From contig RDXM01000129.1 of assembly GCA_004292595.1 (NCBI GenBank), forward strand, positions 1 to 52,360: a stretch of 52,360 nt of DNA, given 5' to 3'. A program made the translations under genes and the position numbers. Origin of the DNA: Candidatus Kapaibacterium sp. GTDB taxonomy: Bacteria; Bacteroidota; Ignavibacteria; Kapaibacteriales; UBA4661. The notes under the pieces were generated by a model. That model saw only the letters and a list, made by a program, of their open reading frames with translations, was not told the DNA's origin and did not search any database. Below are positions 1 to 7,534 of this stretch, in pieces; within the stretch, counting starts at the first letter, position 1, and each line of letters begins with the position of its first letter.

Positions 1-1
1 A

Positions 2-64
2 GAGCCAGTGTACCAGAAGCCCAAAAAACGTGGGCGACCGAAAAAACAGGTCAAGAACGAATAA
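2..64 (+). CDS. C-terminal end of a protein with an AT-hook-like basic tail (partial)
   Basis: Only the last 20 codons of this gene lie in the window, ending at a TAA. They read EPVYQKPKKRGRPKKQVKNE. The core KKRGRPKK matches the AT-hook (Arg-Gly-Arg-Pro flanked by Lys), a minor-groove DNA-binding motif often appended to bacterial nucleoid or replication proteins. The rest of the protein is outside the window, so its family cannot be named. It converges on hslU. Confidence 0.6.
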   Translation, partial: EPVYQKPKKRGRPKKQVKNE

Positions 65-78
65 TGTTCATACTCCAC

Positions 79-107
79 GCTTGAGTGGGGTGCGACCCGA
101 CTCAAGC
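79..107. terminator. Nearly perfect hairpin between convergent genes
   Basis: An 8-bp outer stem (GCTTGAGT / ACTCAAGC) encloses a second GGGT-GCG-ACCC stem, so almost all 29 bases are paired. It sits 15 bp after the AT-hook gene stop and before the hslU stop on the other strand, where a shared terminator would be expected. No long T-run follows on either strand, so intrinsic termination is only a suggestion. Confidence 0.45.
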
Positions 108-169
108 CTGTCGCGGTAAAATCCGTGTTTTTTGCTTTATTTTTTCGTCAGTCCTACCTATCACACAAT

Positions 170-1600
170 TTACAAAATATACTTACTCAAATCTTGATTC
201 CGCGCAATCTCTGTCAGTCGCTCGGTAACAAGGCTTGCGGTAATTGTTACCGTTTTATCGGTGATGTTATCGGGTGTGTTGTAGAGAATTTCTTCGAGCA
301 GCGTCGTGAGAATCGTATGCAAGCGCCGTGCGCCGATATTGACGACTTCTTGGTTCACATATGCCGCCGTTGCTGCGATTTCGCGGATAGCAGCCTCCTC
401 AAAGACCAGCACTAAATCCTCCGAAGCCATCAAGGCTTGATATTGCTTGATAAGCGCGTTTTCGGGAATGGTGAGAATTTTATAGAAATCTTCTTCCTGC
501 AAGCTCTCAAGCTCCACGCGAATCGGGAAGCGTCCTTGCAATTCGGGAATAAGGTCGGACGGCTTTGCTATATGGAATGCACCAGAGGCGATAAACAGCA
601 CGTGGTCGGTGCGAAGTGCGCCGTATTTGGTGGAAACCGTCGAGCCTTCGACAATCGGCAGCAAATCGCGCTGTACGCCTGAGCGCGACACGTCTGGACC
701 GCCCGTGCCGCCATTGGCAACAGCTACTTTGTCAATTTCATCAATAAACACAATGCCTGTGTTTTCGGCGCGAGTAATGGCATCGCGTGTTACTGCTTCC
801 ATATCAATGAGCTTTTCTGCTTCTTCCTGCTCCAAAAGCTGACGAGCTTCGGCAACCGTTACCTTGCGTTTTTTTGTGCGTTTCGGCATCATGCCGCCCA
901 ACATATCTTGCAAATTCATCGACATCTCGTCCATGCCGATTGGTCCTAATACCTGCATTTGCGGGGCATTATCTTGGATTTCAATTTCGATACTGCGTTC
1001 TTCCAAATCACCATTTTGCAGTTGAGCCAAGAATTTATCCCGCGTTCCAGCGTTTTCAATCACTTCTTCCTCGTCGCCATTTTCAAATCCAAAACTTCCC
1101 GCACGGCGAATCACCGGCGGAATAAGAACATCCAAAATGCGCATTTCGACTGCTTTGTAGGCGGCGAGGCGCACCTCTGCTTGCTTCTCAGCACGAACAA
1201 TATTTACGGCAATTTCCGCGAGGTCGCGTATCATGGATTCCACATCGCGCCCCACATAGCCTACTTCGGTAAATTTTGTGGCTTCTACCTTCACAAACGG
1301 CGCACCAGCCAGTTTTGCCAAACGCCGCGCAATTTCCGTTTTCCCAACGCCCGTTGGTCCAATCATAATAATGTTGTTCGGCATGATTTCATCCCGCATC
1401 GAGCCTTGCACTTGCTGCCGGCGCCAGCGATTGCGCAGCGCAATAGCGACCGATTTTTTTGCATTTCCCTGACCGATAATGTATTTGTCGAGTTCGGCAA
1501 CAATTTCGCGGGGTGTGAGCGATTGAAGTTTTTGTTGTTGAGTAAGTGTATCTTTAGACAGAGTGCTGGTAAGCATGGTAGAGCCTTGTGTTGTGGACAT
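170..1600 (-). CDS. hslU: ATP-dependent protease ATPase subunit HslU (ClpY)
   Basis: AAA+ unfoldase that feeds proteins into the HslV peptidase in the cytoplasm. The N-terminal part has LTPREIVAELDKYIIGQ, the Walker A IGPTGVGKTE, the pore-loop GYVGRDV, then Walker B IVFIDEIDK and an acidic I-domain insertion. The ORF is open further upstream, but those residues (a hydrophobic stretch) do not belong to the family. The ATG at 1600 gives about 476 residues, and an ATG at 1576 is also possible. hslV, usually adjacent, is not within this window on either side; the upstream neighbour is a TonB gene. Identification is very secure; the start is moderately so. Confidence 0.95.
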   Translation of the reverse strand: MSTTQGSTMLTSTLSKDTLTQQQKLQSLTPREIVAELDKYIIGQGNAKKSVAIALRNRWRRQQVQGSMRDEIMPNNIIMIGPTGVGKTEIARRLAKLAGAPFVKVEATKFTEVGYVGRDVESMIRDLAEIAVNIVRAEKQAEVRLAAYKAVEMRILDVLIPPVIRRAGSFGFENGDEEEVIENAGTRDKFLAQLQNGDLEERSIEIEIQDNAPQMQVLGPIGMDEMSMNLQDMLGGMMPKRTKKRKVTVAEARQLLEQEEAEKLIDMEAVTRDAITRAENTGIVFIDEIDKVAVANGGTGGPDVSRSGVQRDLLPIVEGSTVSTKYGALRTDHVLFIASGAFHIAKPSDLIPELQGRFPIRVELESLQEEDFYKILTIPENALIKQYQALMASEDLVLVFEEAAIREIAATAAYVNQEVVNIGARRLHTILTTLLEEILYNTPDNITDKTVTITASLVTERLTEIARNQDLSKYIL

Positions 1601-1666
1601 ACGGTGTATCACAAAAATGAAAAGGAATATCAGAAAGTAACTATCAAAGACGAATCTCGGAAGGCA

Positions 1667-1674
1667 CAAAGATA
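1667..1674 (-). promoter_or_regulatory. Possible Bacteroidota-type -7 element upstream of hslU
   Basis: On the minus strand this reads TATCTTTG, an exact match to the TAnnTTTG -7 motif of Bacteroidota primary-sigma promoters. It would give a leader of about 60 nt before the ATG at 1600. A TTG lies roughly 20 nt further upstream, but the -33 element is weak. An 8-bp motif occurs by chance, so confidence is low. Confidence 0.3.
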
Positions 1675-1768
1675 CGAGAGAGTTGTGATTTTACACAAGG
1701 TTAAAAATACTTCTGATGGAGATACACTGCTAGAATTTGCCACTTTTCTCTGCATTTTTTCTCTGCAT

Positions 1769-2479
1769 TTACCGCAGTCGGAAGACAATCGGAATACTTA
1801 TCCAACAATCAATCGGCTGGTTGTTTTGAAGAGCGGGCGTAAAGACCGAATTCATCACAACGCGCACTGCCTCATTATTCAAAAGGTCGGAGTCTGTTGA
1901 TTCAATAATAGGCTTTCTCGGAATACCATTTTTGCCAACAATAACACGGATATTAACTCTGCCTTCGATTTTTGCTCGTTTGGCAAGAGCGGGATAAACC
2001 ACTTTTTTCTGCACCTCTTTAAGGTCAATGAACGGCTCTTTTTCAACAGGAAAATCAGCGTAAGGATCATTATCATCCGAGCTTTCCGTGTCTTCAGCAT
2101 TTGCCCATTCCAAATAACCTGTGTCTGAGATGTCTGCATTTGTAGCGTTTGTGCTACCAATGTTATCTATGTTCTCAAAATTGCAACTGAACCCATACGT
2201 AACGAGAATATCCGGTACTGGCACAAATGTACCAACACGAACACGAGGTTTTATGGGCGATTGAGGCAGCGCAGCTTTCGTAGAACTTTCAGAAACTATC
2301 GCTGCTGTGGGCTGCAATAGTTTCATTCTATTGACTCGCACGTTCTGTTTTGGCTGTGAGGAGTACATTGTTGCAAAACCTACATATCCAAGCAACCAGA
2401 CCATACAGACACCCGCAAGTACCGTAAAACCTCGTCGTGTGGGTTGCACAATGCGTTTATGAAAAGAATGGAGTGCCAT
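1769..2479 (-). CDS. Energy transducer TonB-like protein (short paralogue)
   Basis: About 236 residues. There is a short basic cytoplasmic N-terminus, one membrane segment (about residues 16-38), a Ser/Thr/Pro-containing periplasmic linker, and a TonB C-terminal domain (VQKKVVYPALAKRAKIEGRV through the end FRLR). TonB proteins transmit proton-motive force to outer-membrane receptors. It is a close tandem paralogue of the next gene; the C-terminal domains match almost residue for residue, but this copy lacks the long cytoplasmic N-terminal region. The ATG at 2479 was chosen because the open frame upstream of it translates palindromic intergenic repeats rather than protein. Confidence 0.85.
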   Translation of the reverse strand: MALHSFHKRIVQPTRRGFTVLAGVCMVWLLGYVGFATMYSSQPKQNVRVNRMKLLQPTAAIVSESSTKAALPQSPIKPRVRVGTFVPVPDILVTYGFSCNFENIDNIGSTNATNADISDTGYLEWANAEDTESSDDNDPYADFPVEKEPFIDLKEVQKKVVYPALAKRAKIEGRVNIRVIVGKNGIPRKPIIESTDSDLLNNEAVRVVMNSVFTPALQNNQPIDCWISIPIVFRLR

Positions 2480-2517
2480 GATATTACTCTTAGGACTTTT
2501 TAGGACGTTCGCAAACC

Positions 2518-2644
2518 TCACAGGCAAGAATGCCTGTGCCACTACAAAACTGATAGATACTGGCTTTGGTGGTGGCACAGACATTCTTGTCTGTGAGTCT
2601 TTAAGCCTATCAGGACTCACAGGCAAGAATGCCTGTGCCACTGA
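2518..2644. repeat. Three copies of a dispersed intergenic palindrome
   Basis: Three roughly 26-bp units based on TCACAGGCAAGAATGCCTGT lie between the two tonB genes: 2518-2543, 2571-2597 (inverted) and 2614-2644. The second and third form a hyphenated inverted repeat of about 28 bp with two mismatches. The same unit recurs at 39901-39979. Translated, it yields the spurious peptide AQAFLPV, which extends the apparent tonB ORF. Confidence 0.85.
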
Positions 2645-2693
2645 AGTCTAAAAAAACACTTTATTTTTCAACCGTTCCTTGGCTGCTCACATT

Positions 2694-3806
2694 CTATCGC
2701 AAGCGGAAAACAATCGGAATACTCACCCAACAATCAATCGGCTGATTATTCTGAATAGCGGGCGTAAAGACCGAACTCATCACCGCCCGCACTGCTGCGT
2801 CGTTCAAGAGGTCGGAGTCTGTTGATTCGATAATGTGCTTTTTCGGCACACCATTTTTCCCAACCAGCACACGGATATTGACTTTCCCTTCGATGCTCGC
2901 TCGCTTGGCAAGGTCGGGATACACCACTTTTTTCTGCAAATCTTTGATGTCGATGTACGGCTCTTTTTCGACGGGAATAAAACCATATGGGTCTGCTTCT
3001 TCTTCGCGGACTTCCGTATCTACGTCGCTTGCCAAGCCCAAGTAGCCAGTATCGGTGCCGTCTCCACCCGATGTGCTTGCGCGGGAGATTTCATCCACAT
3101 TCGCAAATTCTTTCACGTCGGGCGCGACGAGCGCGTCCGGCACAGGCACGGGCGTTCCTGCGCGGGCGGCTGGTCCAGCTGTTGTTAAGGGCGGTGGTGG
3201 TGCGGCTTCCATCGTCGCGGGTGGTGGCGGAAGATTGGTCAATTTCATTTTGTTGATAGCGGGTCCGCGCTTCAGGCGAGCGGAAGAAATCGTCATCAAG
3301 CCCATGTAGCCCAGCAAAAACACAAGACAAATGCTTGCAGCCGCCATAAAACCTCGCGTTGTGGCTTTGGGAATAAACTGCAAAAGTTCGATTGCACCGT
3401 AGCGCGTAACGGAATACGTTGCTGCGCCAGCAAAGGAGACGTTATGCGGCATTTGGGGCATAACGGGTTTTTGGGAATCTGAAAATTGTGTCATCATTGT
3501 TCTCCGTAAATGTGTCCATTGTTGTTCAAAAAAAATATCGTCGGAAGCAGTGTTGGTGGGGCTTTGAGAAGAACTACGTTGAGAAGAAACATTCCGGTTA
3601 TGTTCCTCTTCGCTGTCGTCCTCGCTGCTTGCTGTCAAAAATGCTGCCAGTCGTTGAAAGGCGCGTAATTCCTGCGTTTCCTCTGTTGTCAAAGTTTGTT
3701 CTTGTTGCTGTTCTTCAACAGATTCGCCGTACAAAGCGCGTAAAATCTTGTCTCGGCGAGATTGCTCGTCGTCTGGCAAATAATCAATATGTCCGTTCAG
3801 ATTCAT
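2694..3806 (-). CDS. TonB-domain membrane protein in an anti-sigma position
   Basis: 370 residues. Residues 1-150 are a hydrophilic, Gln/Ser/Glu-rich cytoplasmic region; about 152-174 form one membrane segment; 189-225 are a Pro/Ala-rich periplasmic linker; about 285-370 are a TonB C-terminal domain. The gene overlaps the ECF sigma gene by 4 bp (ATGA), the position and topology usual for a membrane anti-sigma factor. The N-terminus (HIDYLPDDEQ... ELRAFQRLAAFL) loosely resembles anti-sigma helices but has no HxxxCxxC zinc motif. I infer that it may sequester the sigma factor and sense the envelope through the TonB domain; this is unproven. A shorter paralogue follows. Confidence 0.8.
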   Translation of the reverse strand: MNLNGHIDYLPDDEQSRRDKILRALYGESVEEQQQEQTLTTEETQELRAFQRLAAFLTASSEDDSEEEHNRNVSSQRSSSQSPTNTASDDIFFEQQWTHLRRTMMTQFSDSQKPVMPQMPHNVSFAGAATYSVTRYGAIELLQFIPKATTRGFMAAASICLVFLLGYMGLMTISSARLKRGPAINKMKLTNLPPPPATMEAAPPPPLTTAGPAARAGTPVPVPDALVAPDVKEFANVDEISRASTSGGDGTDTGYLGLASDVDTEVREEEADPYGFIPVEKEPYIDIKDLQKKVVYPDLAKRASIEGKVNIRVLVGKNGVPKKHIIESTDSDLLNDAAVRAVMSSVFTPAIQNNQPIDCWVSIPIVFRLR

Positions 3807-4531
3807 GCAACACCTCCGCCAAGTGAGGATTGTTGCGCTTTTTGGGTTTGTGCTTCAGTGCGATTTCCTTCACCACGAAGTTCAGGATAATGCACTTGGA
3901 GAATGTTTTGTAACTTCTTCAAAGCCCTGAAATGCAGTGTTTTCGCCGTTCCTTCGTGCGAACCGAGTTCGTGCGCAATTTCCTTGAAGGTCAAATCATG
4001 GAAATGCTTTGCCACAAACACAGTGCGCTCGGCGGGCGTAAGGCGTGCCAATGCTAATTCCACCAACGCCTGTGCCGATGCGGTTTCTGCGCCATGTTCG
4101 GGATTGTGCTTCTCAGGCGGCGCGAAATGCGCTCCTAAGGCGGATGTCTCAGAAGCCGCATCGTTGCTGGTGTTTTCTAATCGTGAAATTTCCATTTGTA
4201 CCGCCGACCGCGCAGAATCAGCATTCGCGCCACTTCCGCCGTTTTGCACCAATGCGTTTTTCTTATCCAAATACGTCGTCATTGCCACGCGATACACCCA
4301 CGACATGAGTTTGGATTCGCCCCGAAAGCCGCATAAATGCTTCCAGAGTTTCACCCAAATCTCCTGCGAAAGGTCGTAGGCGTGTTCGCCGCGCCCGCTT
4401 AAATGCACGGCTATCCGCAAGACCGCGTGTTTACAGGAATCGTAGAAGGCACGGAACGCCGTTTCATCGCGCTCGCGGCAGTAACGCTCCATCTGGGCGC
4501 GGAGTTCGGTATCTGGGGGAGTTTGGGGCAT
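3803..4531 (-). CDS. ECF-type RNA polymerase sigma factor
   Basis: 242 residues with the two-domain ECF layout. Region 2 is at about residues 20-85 (YDLSQEIWVKLWKHL, then WVYRVAMTTYLD). A long low-complexity Ala/Glu/Asn linker follows (about 95-155), then region 4 (LTPAERTVFVAKHFHDLTF, KEIAHELGSHEGTAKTLHF). These factors redirect RNA polymerase to small regulons, often for envelope stress or nutrient uptake. The linker is longer than usual. It is the first gene of an operon with the TonB-domain protein (4-bp overlap), suggesting that protein controls it. The ATG at 4531 is plausible; no strong ribosome-binding site is visible. Confidence 0.92.
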   Translation of the reverse strand: MPQTPPDTELRAQMERYCRERDETAFRAFYDSCKHAVLRIAVHLSGRGEHAYDLSQEIWVKLWKHLCGFRGESKLMSWVYRVAMTTYLDKKNALVQNGGSGANADSARSAVQMEISRLENTSNDAASETSALGAHFAPPEKHNPEHGAETASAQALVELALARLTPAERTVFVAKHFHDLTFKEIAHELGSHEGTAKTLHFRALKKLQNILQVHYPELRGEGNRTEAQTQKAQQSSLGGGVA

Positions 4532-4713
4532 TGGTGGTTGTGTTTGCTTGTGGAAATGCTCTTTTGTGAACGCTCTTTCGTAAACTCGCTGGACGGGTGA
4601 TGATATACTGACAAAGGTTTGTTGCTTCAGATGTAATTAATCCACCTTTGAGATGGACTACATCTCACTCTTTTACTTTTTGATATGCAATTTTTACCCG
4701 TTTTTAGTATACA

Positions 4714-6822
4714 TCAATCCTTCCTCGTAACCCCACTCACCAGCATTTGTGCTGTCTCCACAAGGCGGATAAACTCTGCGCGGTAGCCTTCCACATCTTT
4801 CCCTGTTGCATTGCGAGCAAGGTTCAAGACCTGATTATAGCTTGCGTTTGCCTTAAACGGCGACTCGCGCAGAATCATTGCAAACTCCGCAACGGCAGCC
4901 GAAAAGCGGAAGTTATTGGAAGAAGCGGCAAGCGGCGCAGCAATGTTCGGTACAGGGCGTTCAATGAGCTTGGAAACAGCACCATCAGGCTCTTTATAGC
5001 GAATTTTTACCGTGAGTGCTTCTTCAATGCTATTGGCTAAAGAGCGCACAGATTCTGGCTTCACAGGTGTTTGATATTTGAGCGCGTCCACCGAACCATT
5101 TCCGCTTGGATTTTGGAATGCCACACCAACAGGAATAACCTCGTAAAGCGCAGTAACGCTATGTCCCGCGCCAATTTCACCTGCATCTTTTTTGTCATTA
5201 TTAAAATCTTCTTTTGCGAGCATCCGATTTTCATAGCCGATAAGACGGTACGCCTGCACGACGGCGGGGTTAAATTCCACCTGAATTTTCACATCTTTTG
5301 CAATGGTGTACAGCGTGCCAGACATCTGTCCGACCAAGACTTTCTGCGCCTCGCGGAGGTTGTCAATATACGCATAGTTTCCATTTCCCTTATCGGCGAG
5401 TTTTTCCATTTTGGAATCTTTGTAATTGCCCATGCCAAAGCCCAGAACCGTAAGAAACACGCCCGTTTCACGCTCTTTTTCGATGAGCCGCGTGAGGTCG
5501 CCCTCGCTGGATGTGCCGATGTTAAAATCGCCGTCGGTGGCAAGAATGACGCGGTTGTTGCCGTTTTTGAGGAAATACTGATTTGCCAGTGAATACGCAA
5601 GACGAATACCCTCGCCACCAGCCGTAGAGCCGCCTGCGTGGAGATTCTCCAATGCCGCAAGAATACGTGCTTTGTCGTTACCATCGGTCGGAGGCAGCAC
5701 CACACCTGCCGCGCCAGCATAGACCACAATAGACACGCGGTCTTGAGCGCGAAGTTGCTTTGCAAGCAGCGTAAATGCTTCTTTCAAGAGCGGTAATTTT
5801 TCAGGAGAATCCATCGAACCCGATACGTCAATCAAAAATACGATGTTCGAGGCAGGAAGCTCGGCAGCAGGTATTTCCTTGCCTTGCAGCCCAATATGCA
5901 CAAGATGATGCGCGGTATTCCAAGGGCAAGTCGAAATCTCGGTATTCACCGAAAACGGCTCTTTTGAGCGCATATCTGCGCCCTTTGGCTGCGGATAGTC
6001 ATAGCGGAAATAGTTGATACATTCCTCGCTGCGTACCGCGTCTTTGGGCGGGAATTGCTGCATGGAAAGGAAGCGGCGCATATTCGAGTACGAGGCGTTG
6101 TCCACGTCGATAGAGAAGGTAGAAAGCGGGTTCTCGCGTGAGAACAGGTATTCGTTGTCGTTTTGGTGGGCGTATTCTTCGGTGTTGAAATTGTCAGAAA
6201 ATTTATCATTCTCGCGCTGAATGCTCGGAACCGTGTATCCATGCGGCATGGTGGACATTTTCATGTTTGCGCCGCCCCACGTGGAGCCGCTTTTTCCGCT
6301 CATTCCATCAAGCATAGATTTTGCTGCACGGCGCATATAACCTTGGTCAAGGTCTTGTGCCGGTGCGGGTTGCGTGGTGCTTGGTTGCTGCTTATTTTCA
6401 ACTTTTACAGCTTCTTCACTGCGGTCAGTTTCTTGGGAAACAACAACATCTTCAATGGGAATATCTGCACCTTCCGAAAGCCAAGCATTGATGCGGCTTG
6501 TCGAATCTTTTGCAATGCGGATATTTTCCAAAACGACACTTTTGTAGCCGTGCAAGGAAAAGCGCACCGCCACAACGCCGCTTGGCACAGAAGCAAGTGA
6601 ATACGCGCCTTTTGAGTCGGTTTTGGTGCTGTGGTTTTTGTCAATGCTCACAGAAACTCCTGCAAGCGGCTTGGAGTCTGCCGTTGAGACGACAACGCCT
6701 GTGAGTGTACCTGTGTTTTTATCAATCTCGGTCGGTGCGAAATTTGCCAACAAGAGCGCGACGCTTGTGAGAAATGCTGCACTGAGCGCGATTACTTTTG
6801 CGGAAAAAGCTGTTGCTTTCAT
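4714..6822 (-). CDS. Secreted von Willebrand factor A protein of the YfbK type with CarboxypepD_reg-like domain
   Basis: About 702 residues from the ATG at 6822, which is preceded by GGAG at a suitable distance; the ORF opens 9 codons earlier. Order: signal peptide or anchor (1-30), a carboxypeptidase-regulatory-like beta-sandwich (about 35-110), a low-complexity linker, the YfbK N-terminal region (FSIDVDNASYSNMRRFL), a vWA domain with intact MIDAS start DVSGSMD near residue 330 and ATDGDFNIG further on, then the DUF3520-like C-terminal region. Proteins of this type are envelope-associated and of unknown exact role. It lies divergent to the structured RNA candidate. Confidence 0.88.
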   Translation of the reverse strand: MKATAFSAKVIALSAAFLTSVALLLANFAPTEIDKNTGTLTGVVVSTADSKPLAGVSVSIDKNHSTKTDSKGAYSLASVPSGVVAVRFSLHGYKSVVLENIRIAKDSTSRINAWLSEGADIPIEDVVVSQETDRSEEAVKVENKQQPSTTQPAPAQDLDQGYMRRAAKSMLDGMSGKSGSTWGGANMKMSTMPHGYTVPSIQRENDKFSDNFNTEEYAHQNDNEYLFSRENPLSTFSIDVDNASYSNMRRFLSMQQFPPKDAVRSEECINYFRYDYPQPKGADMRSKEPFSVNTEISTCPWNTAHHLVHIGLQGKEIPAAELPASNIVFLIDVSGSMDSPEKLPLLKEAFTLLAKQLRAQDRVSIVVYAGAAGVVLPPTDGNDKARILAALENLHAGGSTAGGEGIRLAYSLANQYFLKNGNNRVILATDGDFNIGTSSEGDLTRLIEKERETGVFLTVLGFGMGNYKDSKMEKLADKGNGNYAYIDNLREAQKVLVGQMSGTLYTIAKDVKIQVEFNPAVVQAYRLIGYENRMLAKEDFNNDKKDAGEIGAGHSVTALYEVIPVGVAFQNPSGNGSVDALKYQTPVKPESVRSLANSIEEALTVKIRYKEPDGAVSKLIERPVPNIAAPLAASSNNFRFSAAVAEFAMILRESPFKANASYNQVLNLARNATGKDVEGYRAEFIRLVETAQMLVSGVTRKD

Positions 6823-6901
6823 TTGGTCTATCTCCAAAATATTGAACAAAATGAGTATTTGTGCTACTTAGGAGATAAGACCGATGTTCAGAGAAAAATG
6901 G

Positions 6902-6929
6902 TTGACAAGGTTGAGTGAATTGCTATAAT
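6902..6929 (+). promoter_or_regulatory. Consensus sigma-70 promoter
   Basis: TTGACA at 6902-6907 and TATAAT at 6924-6929 are both perfect consensus hexamers with a 16-bp spacer. The expected transcription start is near 6936, exactly where the long inverted repeat begins. There is no coding gene immediately downstream, so it most likely drives the structured RNA. Confidence 0.7.
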
Positions 6930-6935
6930 TTTTTT

Positions 6936-7090
6936 GTAACTGGGCAGGTCTTCCCGTTCTATGCTTTCTCAAGCGGTGAACGGGTTTCGCGGTAATGGAT
7001 TGCTCAGAAAAAATAGTACCGTGAAACCCGTTCTACCGTTCAGAAACGGTAGGACGGGAAGAACAAAATCTCACCAGTTATATTTTTTTC
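6936..7090 (+). ncRNA. Structured small RNA candidate with 6S-RNA-like architecture
   Basis: About 150 nt that fold back almost completely. A closing stem TAACTGG/CCAGTTA (6937-6943 with 7074-7080) is followed by an asymmetric internal loop, a 9-bp stem TCTTCCCGT/ACGGGAAGA, and a central open region of about 20 nt per side. The 3' side of that region holds a perfect small hairpin (CTACCGTT/AACGGTAG, 7033-7052). Beyond it is a 17-bp terminal stem (GAACGGGTTTCGCGGTA with one wobble) closing a large loop. A T-run (7082-7089) follows the closing stem and the consensus promoter precedes it. Closing stem, central bubble with a 3'-side hairpin and long terminal arm are the hallmarks of 6S RNA, a mimic of open promoter DNA. 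A MITE is the alternative. Confidence 0.55.
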
Positions 7091-7106
7091 ACACAACGTT
7101 CTTCGC

Positions 7107-7136
7107 TTGACAAATACCTCCAAGAAAGCATATATT
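7107..7136 (+). promoter_or_regulatory. Sigma-70-like promoter upstream of the secreted vWA gene
   Basis: TTGACA at 7107-7112 and TATATT at 7131-7136 with an 18-bp spacer, about 115 bp upstream of the ATG at 7252. It lies just after the small-RNA T-run, so the vWA gene would have its own promoter. Confidence 0.45.
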
Positions 7137-7251
7137 GGGCTTGGTCTCTTTCCGAAGAGCTTCTGAATATCCTTGTTCCCAAAGCCGTTCTGGTAAAGAT
7201 TATCGTTGATGTTCACTCCAACATCCTGAATGTGCTATTTTCCTTGAATCT

Positions 7252-7533
7252 ATGATGATTTCTCCTCGCTCTTTTCTCGCCGCTTGTGCGCGTTGGTGCG
7301 CTCTTGTGCTTGTTTTTGCAACTGTTCCGACGTTTGCACAAAGCCCCAATACCGCATCGCAACTGACAGTATTCGATGTTGATGCTTCACAATTTCCCCA
7401 AATGAAAGCGCGGTTTTTGGTGTTTGATACGACGGGAAAGCCGCTTCAAAACACGATTTCTCCGCAACAAATCGTTCTGCGTGAAAATGGTGTTTCGCGC
7501 ACCGTTCTTGGCGTAATACCGTTTCGATTGTAA
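7252..7533 (+). CDS. N-terminal fragment of a split secreted vWA-domain protein
   Basis: 93 residues. A signal peptide (ALVLVFATVPTFAQS) is followed by a strand-rich segment (QFPQMKARFLVFDTTGKPLQ, then QQIVLRENGVSRTVLGV). This matches the usual leader of secreted vWA proteins in this group, in which 'ENG..RTV' is followed directly by a segment leading to the vWA domain. Here the frame stops at 7533 and the vWA domain continues from 7535 in another frame. I read the two as one disrupted gene, though they may still be expressed as separate polypeptides. Confidence 0.55.
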   Translation: MMISPRSFLAACARWCALVLVFATVPTFAQSPNTASQLTVFDVDASQFPQMKARFLVFDTTGKPLQNTISPQQIVLRENGVSRTVLGVIPFRL

Positions 7534-7534
7534 A

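Noticed and set aside
959-1900. 313-codon open frame on the plus strand antisense to hslU
   Set aside because: The opposite strand encodes a complete HslU with all motifs; the plus-strand translation is Cys/His-rich and unlike a protein.
2480-2641. 54-codon N-terminal extension of the short TonB protein
   Set aside because: It translates the intergenic palindrome units (AQAFLPV twice), so the ATG at 2479 is used.
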